From the NCBI RefSeq assembly GCF_001613265.1, contig NZ_BDCA01000039.1, positions 1 to 55,516 on the forward strand: a DNA stretch of 55,516 nucleotides, written 5' to 3'. The translations under genes were made by a program, and so were the position numbers. Within the stretch, counting starts at the first letter, position 1; each line of letters starts with the position of its first letter. Under the pieces are notes generated by a model. The model made no database searches and was not told where the DNA came from. It saw only the letters and a program-made list of their open reading frames with translations. Below, in pieces: positions 8,983 to 17,200 of the stretch. This stretch comes from Nocardia vermiculata NBRC 100427 (GTDB lineage Bacteria; Actinomycetota; Actinomycetes; Mycobacteriales; Mycobacteriaceae).

Positions 8983-10605
8983 ATGGTGATGAGTCCCGGC
9001 ACCATCGTCGGTGGGTACCGCATCGTCCGCGTGCTCGGCGCCGGCGGCATGGGCACCGTTTACCTCGGTAAACACCCGAGCCTGCCGCGTATGGATGCCA
9101 TCAAGGTGCTCAGCAGCGAGCTGTCCTCCAACGCGGAATTCCGCGGGCGCTTCGAGCGCGAGGCGAATCTGGTAGCAGGCCTGGACCATCCGAACATCGT
9201 GTCGGTCTATAACCGCGGCGAAGAGAACGGCCAGCTGTGGATCGCCATGCAGTACGTCGACGGCACCGACGCCTCGGCGGAACTGGCCCGCGACCGCCAC
9301 GCGATGACACCGCTGCGCGCCCTGCGCATCATCACCGAGGTCGGTAAGGGCCTGGACTACGCGCACCGCCGCGGCCTGTTGCACCGCGACATCAAACCGG
9401 CGAACTTCCTGATGTCGACCCAGGACAAGGGCGACGACGAAGAACGCGTCCTGCTCGCCGACTTCGGCGTGGCCAAATCCGACGACGACGCCACCGAACT
9501 CACCCAGACCGGCAGTTTCGTCGCCACCATCGCCTACGCACCCCCCGAACAGCTCCAAGGCCTGTCGGTCGACAATCGCGGCGATATCTACAGCCTGGGC
9601 TGTGCCCTCTACAAACTGATCACCGGCCAAAACCCCTACCCCGCAACCCAACCGGCCATGGTGATGATGGGCCACCTCTACGAGCCCCCACCCCGCGCCA
9701 CCGCCGCGAACCCCGGCCTCCCCCCGGCGATCGATCATGTCTTCGCCCGAGTTCTGGCCAAGAACCCCGCCGAACGCTTCGCCAGCTGCCGCGAGTTCAC
9801 CGACGCCGCAGCAAACGCCCTCACCCCGGGCCACAACCCCATCCGTACCAACACCTCCCCGACCTACCCGGTTCAGGTATTCAACCCCAGCCCCCAGTCC
9901 GACCCCCGCGCAACAGGCGAATACCGCCCCACCACCGACCCCCGCAACCAGATCCCCCGCCCCACCTCCTCCGACGCCGACATCTCCCGGCTTCTCGAGT
10001 CGAAACCCAAGAGCCGCAAGCCATTCGTCCTGGGTGGGGTCGGAGTGGTGGTTGCCGTTGCACTCGCGGTCGGTGTGGGCGTCTGGGCCACCAGCGGGGG
10101 AGGTACCCCACAGGCACCCCCGTCGACCACTGCGGCAGCAGCCGGAACGTCCGCTGCTCCCGCGGCTTACACGTCCGCGGCGCAGGCGCGGGAGGCGAAT
10201 CCGCAGTTCGCGGGCAAGACCATCACGATGCTCAATGTCACCGACGAGCGAACCTACGGAATCTTCCTGAGCGGTACACCTCAGACGAAGTTCTTGGAAG
10301 ATCTCGGATTCGTCTACAACCTCAGCTATCCCAGGAACGGTGACGAGCCCTCGCCTCGGCCTGTCACCGATCGATTCCAAGATCTGAACGTGTCTTCTGA
10401 CGGCTACATTCTCGCAATGCGAAGCGACCCGGAAGCAGGTGGCGGGGGTCTTCTCGGGCTGCCATACGGCATCACCGGTTCACGAGCCACCGTCATTCCG
10501 GTCGACGACCCGAGCACGGTTTCCGCGATGCGGAACTGGTCGGGAGGGTCGGAGAAGACGCTACTGGAAAAAATTGTGCCAATTCTCCGTAATCAGGTGA
10601 AGTAA
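8983..10605 (+). CDS. Transmembrane serine/threonine protein kinase
   Basis: 540 residues from ATG 8983, with AGGAG upstream. The kinase domain spans ~12-275: glycine loop GAGGMGTVY (19-27), catalytic Lys41 (AIKVL), HRDIKPAN with Asp136, and DFG Asp160. The APE-like segment reads APPE. A Pro/Thr-rich juxtamembrane stretch leads to one transmembrane helix at ~347-370, so the C-terminal ~170 residues are outside the cell. That sensor region is not a PASTA array and I do not recognise it. It follows a B-A lipoprotein pair and precedes a second one, suggesting lipoproteins and kinase act together. Codon G+C declines through the last third. Confidence 0.93.
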   Translation: MVMSPGTIVGGYRIVRVLGAGGMGTVYLGKHPSLPRMDAIKVLSSELSSNAEFRGRFEREANLVAGLDHPNIVSVYNRGEENGQLWIAMQYVDGTDASAELARDRHAMTPLRALRIITEVGKGLDYAHRRGLLHRDIKPANFLMSTQDKGDDEERVLLADFGVAKSDDDATELTQTGSFVATIAYAPPEQLQGLSVDNRGDIYSLGCALYKLITGQNPYPATQPAMVMMGHLYEPPPRATAANPGLPPAIDHVFARVLAKNPAERFASCREFTDAAANALTPGHNPIRTNTSPTYPVQVFNPSPQSDPRATGEYRPTTDPRNQIPRPTSSDADISRLLESKPKSRKPFVLGGVGVVVAVALAVGVGVWATSGGGTPQAPPSTTAAAAGTSAAPAAYTSAAQAREANPQFAGKTITMLNVTDERTYGIFLSGTPQTKFLEDLGFVYNLSYPRNGDEPSPRPVTDRFQDLNVSSDGYILAMRSDPEAGGGGLLGLPYGITGSRATVIPVDDPSTVSAMRNWSGGSEKTLLEKIVPILRNQVK

Positions 10606-10669
10606 CCTTGAGACTTCGACGGAGAGTCTCCCGGCACAGAAACTGAAGCGAGAATAACGAGGGGGGACA

Positions 10670-11881
10670 TTGAGCCCGATAATAACGGCAACCAAGATCG
10701 TCGCTGCAGTGGGCCTGATCGCCGTAACTGCTGCTTGCGGGGCCGATCCCGCAGGTTCCGCCGTGGCGGCCGAACCTGTTGTCGAGCTGTCTGAACTCGA
10801 TGTCGGCGCCTACCGCACCGAACCGGTCGATATGGGCCTGCCCAAGAACATGCCTGCCGCACGCTTCATGGAAGCCAACCGCTTGGCGAGCGCAATGCCG
10901 TTGCCATACGAGGTGGATCCAATGCTCACCGTCGGCGAAGCCGGCACCACCCATTCTTTCCTCGAAGTGGGTCAATTCCACCTCAGTCCAATCTTTCACT
11001 GGCTACACGAGGAAACTTTCAATGATGCAGCCAAAGACTTTATCGCAGGGTTCTCGACGATCGGCCGGTCTGACGAGGAGAGAATATTTTCGTATGAACT
11101 CGTCAATTCGACACTGATATTTCCCGACAATGAATCGGCCGAGCATGCTGCGGCAGCGCTGTCGAAGGCAGAACTGTACGGCGCCGGACCGACCGAGGGT
11201 TCGTCCTTACCGGAATACCCTGACGCTTATGCGAAATGGCAGCCGGAGACTCAGTCATTGATCAGCTGGAAGGCCAGCGGTCAGTACGTGTTGATCACAA
11301 TAGTGGAGCACAACGAAAACGCAGAACTCGGGATTTCAGACCTACCTTTTCTCACGACACTGTCTCAAAAATCTATAGCCGCGACGGTCGAATCATTGCA
11401 GGAATTCACACCTACACCTGTCGACCGACTGATGGCGACTCCGGTAGACCCGGACAACATCAGAGGGTTATCCCTCGAACGCCCACTCGGGGACTCGTTC
11501 GAAAATATACCAGGAGGCTTCGACCTCCACGGTGCACTTCATCTTGCCGACAATCCGAAGGAAATTGCCCAACTGTACAGAGCCAACGGAGTAGATCGGG
11601 TCGTACTCGGCGCCGGAAAACTTGTCCGAGCCACAGACTCCGGAGCTGCGCAGCGTATCTTCCAGGCCGAGAGACGCTCCGACAAGTTCTGGCACAGTGT
11701 CGATCCTCCGACGAATCTTCCGAACGCCAAGTGTTTACAGTACAAGGGTCCACGCGACCGGATCAGATTCTACTGTCACGTACAGTTCGAACGATACGTG
11801 GCAAGCGAATGGTCCGGGCAGATTCGAGACGCACATCAACGCATCTCAGCGCAGTACTCGATATTGGCAAACAGCAAGTAG
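10670..11881 (+). CDS. Lipoprotein, subtype B, paralogue 4 of 5
   Basis: 403 residues, apparently from TTG 10670 behind a GAGGGGGGA ribosome site; no better start precedes the signal peptide. The lipobox is TAAC (Cys23). Subtype B marks match the gene at 6433: LDVGAYRTEPVDMGLPKN, EANRLASAMPLPYEVDP, PVDPDN and RFYCHVQFERYV ... DAHQRISAQYSILANS. Base composition is visibly less G+C-rich than most of the window, with many A/T-ending codons (aat, gaa, ttt, ata). This could reflect relaxed codon selection or recent acquisition of this part of the array. It is 9 bp from the next lipoprotein and likely co-transcribed with it. Confidence 0.85.
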   Translation: MSPIITATKIVAAVGLIAVTAACGADPAGSAVAAEPVVELSELDVGAYRTEPVDMGLPKNMPAARFMEANRLASAMPLPYEVDPMLTVGEAGTTHSFLEVGQFHLSPIFHWLHEETFNDAAKDFIAGFSTIGRSDEERIFSYELVNSTLIFPDNESAEHAAAALSKAELYGAGPTEGSSLPEYPDAYAKWQPETQSLISWKASGQYVLITIVEHNENAELGISDLPFLTTLSQKSIAATVESLQEFTPTPVDRLMATPVDPDNIRGLSLERPLGDSFENIPGGFDLHGALHLADNPKEIAQLYRANGVDRVVLGAGKLVRATDSGAAQRIFQAERRSDKFWHSVDPPTNLPNAKCLQYKGPRDRIRFYCHVQFERYVASEWSGQIRDAHQRISAQYSILANSK

Positions 11882-11890
11882 GGGGCGGCA

Positions 11891-13093
11891 ATGCAGACTG
11901 TCAGAATGATCGGATGTGCTTCGATCGCGCTCGTTGCAACGTTTACATTATCGTCCTGTGGTTCCTCGATTACTGGATCGCCGACAGCAGCAGAAATCGA
12001 TGTACGTAAGCTCGACACTGGAGGATACTCGTCGGATCCGGCGTACATGCACTTTGATCCGACACCGAGTCTTGAAATAACGAAACAATTGGCGGCAATG
12101 CGGCTTCTGAACCACGTTGCCAACGGCACCGAGATCGACCCGAGCTTGACCTACAACACCGCATCAGAAATTACGGATCCGTACGACAAATTCGAGTCCG
12201 AAGGTCTACCGACAAATTTCAGAGATATCCTGAAGAACAACGAAATGCTATACGGCGTCGAAGCCGGCAAGAAGCAAAACGAGTCGTCAGACCCTCAGGA
12301 CGGCGACAAATTTGTTGGATTAACCATATACCAGTTTCCGACGCCCGACGCTGCACAAACAGCCAATTCCGCGCTGGAAGCGGCCGACTTCTCGATCGCC
12401 GGAGACCAGAACGAAAAGGTGCAACTCGAGAAGTACCCGGAGGCATTGACGCATTGGCGCCCCGGAATCAGAACCATCGGTTCCAGATTGACGGTAGGCA
12501 GCTACGTTTTACGAGTTTTCACCCGAGCGCCGAAAGCGAACCTGCCGGATTTGAAGGCACAGTTGCAGCGCATATTCGACGTCCAGGTACCGATGTTGGA
12601 GAAACTGCCAGCTTTGTCGAAGCGAGAAATCCTTCACCTACCACACGATCCCGAGGGCGTGCATCGCATCGCCTTTGCGCCGGATTACCTCCTCGATGGG
12701 CCTTCCCTCTCGGTTGACGCCTCACTGACCGGGCACGGTGCAATCAATATGACTGGACCGTTCGGGGAGAAATTGATCGAAGAAGGCCATGTCGATGCCG
12801 TCGGCACACGGGTGGTCGATGGGACGACCCTATGGAGGTCGAGCGATAACGCAGGCGCCGACGCAGTCGTCGAAAAATTTCGACAGCAGGTCAAGCAACC
12901 GATAGCGCCTCCGAAGGGTGTTCCTGATTCGTTCTGCGACGAAGCAGACATGAGCAAAGAAATATTCACTGACCACCGCTACCGTTGCGTAGTACGCTAC
13001 CGTCAGTATGTAGCGCGCGTATCAGGCCCTCAAATTGCAGATGCACAACAAAGGGCCGCCGCGCAGTACGCAATACTGGCCAACAGCTGGTAA
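11891..13093 (+). CDS. Lipoprotein, subtype A, paralogue 5 of 5
   Basis: 400 residues from ATG 11891. The lipobox is LSSC (Cys23). Subtype A marks are TAAEIDVRKLDTGGY, THWRPG, HDPEG, and a C-terminal Cys pair with YRCVVRYRQYVARV and DAQQRAAAQYAILANSW. It is the last gene of the rightward lipoprotein/kinase run and ends at a strong 16-bp hairpin terminator. Like its neighbour at 10670 it is A+T-richer than most of the window. The conserved C-terminus suggests a structural or interaction surface common to all five lipoproteins. The function is unknown. Confidence 0.85.
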   Translation: MQTVRMIGCASIALVATFTLSSCGSSITGSPTAAEIDVRKLDTGGYSSDPAYMHFDPTPSLEITKQLAAMRLLNHVANGTEIDPSLTYNTASEITDPYDKFESEGLPTNFRDILKNNEMLYGVEAGKKQNESSDPQDGDKFVGLTIYQFPTPDAAQTANSALEAADFSIAGDQNEKVQLEKYPEALTHWRPGIRTIGSRLTVGSYVLRVFTRAPKANLPDLKAQLQRIFDVQVPMLEKLPALSKREILHLPHDPEGVHRIAFAPDYLLDGPSLSVDASLTGHGAINMTGPFGEKLIEEGHVDAVGTRVVDGTTLWRSSDNAGADAVVEKFRQQVKQPIAPPKGVPDSFCDEADMSKEIFTDHRYRCVVRYRQYVARVSGPQIADAQQRAAAQYAILANSW

Positions 13094-13122
13094 TTTGCAG
13101 AGCTGTCTCACGCAAAATATCC

Positions 13123-13155
13123 GGGCCGTGTATCCGAATTTCGGATACACGGCCC
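13123..13155. terminator. Perfect 16-bp hairpin, bidirectional terminator
   Basis: GGGCCGTGTATCCGAA at 13123-13138 pairs perfectly with 13140-13155 across a minimal loop. It lies between two convergent ends, the lipoprotein gene at 13093 and the esx operon at 13184, so it probably terminates both. No long U-tract follows, as is common for actinobacterial terminators. Confidence 0.8.
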
Positions 13156-13183
13156 AGATCTCGCTTGCCGAAAAACGGGTGGA

Positions 13184-13492
13184 TCAGCCGCCCGCGATCA
13201 GCTTGGCAGCGAGGACATCGGCGCCCTTCATTTCATCGCCGGCGCCAACAGTATGGGCACCGAGCTGCGCCAGCGAAGCGCTGAGCTCATCCGACTGCTG
13301 TCGCCAGTTCTGCTGAACGCTGTTGAAGGCATCGGCCGCGTCACTGCCCGTCCAGTGCGTCGTAATGAAGTTCTGGAAATTCCTCTCCATATCCTCGAGC
13401 GCGGAAGTGATCTGCATGGCCTCGGACTTGATACCGGTGCCTGCATCGTTGATCGCACCGAAGTCGTAGGAAATTTCACCGAAATCGCTCAT
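13184..13492 (-). CDS. WXG100-type Esx protein (second gene of locus 1 pair)
   Basis: 102 residues with AGAGGAG upstream. Helix-turn-helix WXG100 architecture is seen, with a W-T-G turn in THWTGSDAADAF at ~46-48. There is no signal peptide and no C-terminal YxxxD/E signal, so it probably leaves the cell as the partner of the upstream gene product. Length is normal for EsxA/EsxT-like proteins. It is 49 bp downstream of the other esx gene in the same operon. By position relative to eccC, eccD and mycP it is the counterpart of one of the ESX-4 pair esxT/esxU; I do not assign which. Confidence 0.88.
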   Translation of the reverse strand: MSDFGEISYDFGAINDAGTGIKSEAMQITSALEDMERNFQNFITTHWTGSDAADAFNSVQQNWRQQSDELSASLAQLGAHTVGAGDEMKGADVLAAKLIAGG

Positions 13493-13541
13493 TGCGTGTC
13501 TCCTCTGAGTCTTTCGAAGGCAAGATGCTGGAATTGAGCTG

Positions 13542-13856
13542 TCAGGCCCAGTTCAAAGTGTCGGCGGTCTTCTGCAGGGTGGACAGGTTGCCCTCTTCCA
13601 TCTGCGCATACTGATCGCCGGCACTCTTGAGATTCTCGGAGTTCTTCATAAGCGCCTCGTTCATCTTGTTCGCCGAGGTCAGGAACTGTTCGAATGTGCT
13701 CTGGAACGCTTTGCCTGCGCCACCCTGAAAGGTCGGCCCCTGAAGGCTCTGCGCATGCATATGCGCCTTCTGGATCCGGTCACCGATAATGTCGTGCTGG
13801 GTTTTCATATCGTTGACGAACTTCACGAGCTCCGCATGTTCGGCGTGAAAGGGCAT
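13542..13856 (-). CDS. WXG100-like Esx protein with FQG turn (first gene of pair)
   Basis: 104 residues preceded by GAGAAGGAG. It has the size and two-helix pattern of an Esx protein, but the turn reads F-Q-G (GPTFQGGAGKAF), so the canonical Trp is replaced by Phe. Near the C-terminus is Y-A-Q-M-E (DQYAQMEEG), a YxxxE type VII export signal. This member therefore probably carries the targeting signal for the heterodimer with the downstream gene product. It would be exported by the membrane complex encoded at 14285-26820. A candidate ECF-type promoter lies 60 bp upstream. Confidence 0.85.
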   Translation of the reverse strand: MPFHAEHAELVKFVNDMKTQHDIIGDRIQKAHMHAQSLQGPTFQGGAGKAFQSTFEQFLTSANKMNEALMKNSENLKSAGDQYAQMEEGNLSTLQKTADTLNWA

Positions 13857-14284
13857 CTGGGCTCCTTCTCTCGGTCGCCGCGGCCTGCGGCGAGGAATGT
13901 TCCTGCTATCTGTTTGGACGCACGAAATGCGTCCACGGTTCCATAGTCATTTCCCGCGCATCGGCGCAGATCGACAGCGATCGCATGGCGCACTCGCCTG
14001 CGGTGTGAATGTCTTGCACCTCCCCCTCTCATCGCGCACATACCGCGTGCACCGGCGGCCGCTTCCGCTCAACGGTGAGCTTCGTGCCCCCAAGCACCGC
14101 GTTCCGGCCGGCCGGTGACGACCCCAGGAAGCATCCTTACGAATGGTACGCGGCAGGTCGGCATGTTGTCCGGTTTCCGAGCCTGCCATCTTCTGCCCGG
14201 AATTGCCAGCGCCTTTCGGCTTTTCACGGTGATCGGCGGTGATGACCTGAGCCACACCGTATGCCGATTCCGCGCCGCGACCCG
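13857..14284. other. 428-bp non-coding stretch upstream of the esx pair
   Basis: No frame here has a credible start, ribosome site and codon bias. It holds a candidate promoter for the minus-strand esx genes (13916-13942) and a small AGGAA/TTCCT inverted repeat (13893-13904). The rest, up to the 3' end of eccC, shows nothing I can name. Confidence 0.6.
13916..13942 (-). promoter_or_regulatory. Candidate ECF-sigma promoter of the esx operon
   Basis: On the minus strand GGAAC (13942-13938) is followed after exactly 17 bases by CGTCC (13920-13916), close to the GGAAC-N16-18-CGTC form of extracytoplasmic-function sigma promoters. From memory, M. tuberculosis SigM, which uses this form, controls ESX-4 esx genes. 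A start site near 13908 would give a ~50-nt leader before the ATG at 13856. Confidence 0.5.
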
Positions 14285-17200
14285 TCATACCGGTGGCGCG
14301 GCCCAGGCCGTCTGTACCAGGCTGTTCCCAGCGCGTGAGACGAGCGTTCCTCGCCCGGGCGGCATTTCGCTGAGCCGCACGTTGCCGAGCAACGCGCCCT
14401 CATCGCGACTGCCACTCATCATCAGGCCGATGGTTCCGATGTCCTTCATACGGCCGATCAGCGGCTCGTACAACGCCCGCGACGCGCCTCCTGAACGTCG
14501 AGCGATGATCAGGTGGAAGCCGATGTCCTTGGCCTGCGCCAGATATTCGGTGAGTATGGACAGCGGGTTACCCGACGGCGTAGATACCAGGTCGTAGTCG
14601 TCGACGATGACATAGACCTCGGGACCGGACCACCACGATCGATCGCGCAACTGTTGCTGCGTGATGTCGGGACCGGGCATACGCCCCTTCAGCACACCGG
14701 TCAGGTCGCGCATCATGGCCTCGAGCATCTCGGCGGATGGAGCATAACCCGCCACATGTCGACCTTCGACTACCCCCAGCAAGGTACGGCGGTAGTCGCC
14801 GATAATCAGTTTGGCATTCTCGGGAGTATTGGCGGCAACGATGTTGTGAATGATGTTGCGCAGCACGTTGGTCTTACCGCATTCGGTGTCGCCGAAGATC
14901 AACACATGCGGTTGCTCGGCCAGGTTGAGGAATACCGGCGCAAGCTCGGCTTCGTTCAGGCCGATCGGGATCTGGATATTCTTCGTGTACTGATCCACCT
15001 GCCCGGGCCAACCACCCAGAACGTTATGCAACAGATCGTCGCGATGCAGAATTTCCGGCAGCATACGCACCTGTGGCGCAGGACGGCCGGGAGTCGCGGC
15101 GGCAATGCGTTGCACCGCGTCCGCCACACCTGCACCCAATGTTTCCGGATTCGAATTTCCGTCCGTGCGTGGCAATGCCGTGAGCATATGTTTCGCGTCC
15201 GACGTCATACCGCGGCCGGGGCGGCCCTGCGGTACCAACGCGGCAACCTTGCGCCCCAGGTCGGAGTCCATGGGGTCACCGAGGCAGAGTTCGATACGGG
15301 AACGGATCTGGTCCTTGAGCGCGGGACGCGCTTCACGCCAAGCATTCAGGGCGATCATCACATGCACGCCGTAGGACAAACCTTGGTTGGCGAGATTCAT
15401 GATCGGCTGTTCGAGGGCATCGAAATCCTGGCGGATGGAACCGAACCCATCGACCACGAGAAAGACGTCGCCGAACGGATCCTCGTGGGCTCCGGCCGCC
15501 GCGGGACTACTGGCCGGGTCGGTTCCGCGCAGTCGACGGAAGTCCGCCATCGATTCGACACCGAGTTGCCGGAAGCGCAGTTCACGCTGGCGCACGATGG
15601 TGCTGACCTCGGAGACGGTGCGACGCACCTTGTCCACGTCCAGACGGCCGGCCACCGAACCGACGTGCGGCAGGCCCTCCAGCGCCGTCAGGGTGCCACC
15701 ACCGAAATCGAGGCAGTAGAACTGCACCTGCTCGGCGGTGTGCATCATGGACAGGCCCATGATCAACGAGCGCAGTGCAGTGGATTTACCCGACTGCGGG
15801 CCACCGACTATCGCGACATTGCCGTGTGCGCCCGACAAATCGACGACCATCGGATCGCGACGCTGTTCGCGGGGACGGTCGACGGTGCCGAAGATCGCAC
15901 GCAGGCTCGCCACCGGGCCGTAGTCACCGGTAAGGACCGAGCGCTGGATGAGCTGGTCGAGAGTCGGCGCCTCGGAGAGTGGCGGCAACCAGATCTGGTG
16001 GGCGTCGCGTCCGTGCCCCTCGATGCGGGTGACCAGCATGTCCAGGTTGGAGACCTTCTCCGCGCTCTCGTCGGATTTCTCTTCCTCCAGCACGATGCTC
16101 GGCTCGGGAGGGAGTGGGATGCGGTCGCTGTCGCGGAATTCCACGTGGTCGGCCTTGAAGAGGCGGGCGTTGATGTCGATCTCGCCGCCGACGATGCCGG
16201 CCTGGGTGACCTCGCGCTGGGGACCGCCGCCGACGTAGGCGCCGGATACGTAGGAGGCTTGGAAGCGCTGGATCTCGCCGGAGTTGGTCTTCAGATAGCC
16301 GCCGCCGGGTGAGCTCGGCAGGTTGTAGGCGTCGGGGACGCCGAGGACCTGGCGGGACTCGTTGGCGGAGAAGGTTTTCAGGCCGATGCGATAGGACAGA
16401 TGTGATTCCAGGCCCTTGAGCTTGCCCTCTTCGAGGCGCTGTGATGCCAGCAGCAGATGAACCTGCAGTGAGCGGCCCAGGCGGCCGATCATCACGAACA
16501 GTTCCGCGAAATCCGGATGCTTGGCCAGCAGTTCGGAGAACTCGTCGAGCACCACGAACAGCGCCGGCAGCGGGTCCAGATCGGCGCCCGCGGCGCGGGC
16601 CTTCTCGTATTCGAGGACATTGGCGAAATTGCCCTTGTCGCGCAGGACTTCCTGGCGGCGATTCATCTCGCCTTCCAGCGCGTCCTTCATACGATCGACG
16701 AGGTCGGCCTCTTCCTCCAGGTTGGTGATGACGGCCGCGACATGCGGTGCGCTGTCCAGACCGAGGAAGGTCGCACCACCCTTGAAGTCGACCAGAACCA
16801 GATTCAGCTGATCCGGCGAATGCGTGGCCAGCATCGAAAGCACCAGGGTGCGAAGGAATTCCGATTTACCGGAACCGGTCGCACCGATGCACAGGCCGTG
16901 CGGGCCGGTACCGCCCTCGGCGGCCTCCTTGATATCCAGGTAGACCGGCAACCCGTCGGCACCGACACCGAACGGGACCCGCAGCCGCTCGCGGCCGTAG
17001 CGCGGCTTCCAGCCGGTTTCCGGGTTGAAGGTGCCGATGTCGCCCAAGCCCATGAGCTGCGCCCAGGAATTGATGACCTCGACGTTCTCTTCGATGACGG
17101 CCTCGCCGCCACGCTGCACCGGCGCGACCCGGAACGGGGCCAAACGGCGGGCGACCTGTTCGCCCTGACGCGCGCTGATCCGGTCGATGAGGGCGAAGCG

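Noticed and set aside
13823..14041. 72-residue minus-strand frame upstream of the esx pair as a third esx-like gene
   Set aside because: No WXG turn, Arg/Cys-rich, and it overlaps the candidate promoter and the ribosome site of the esx gene.
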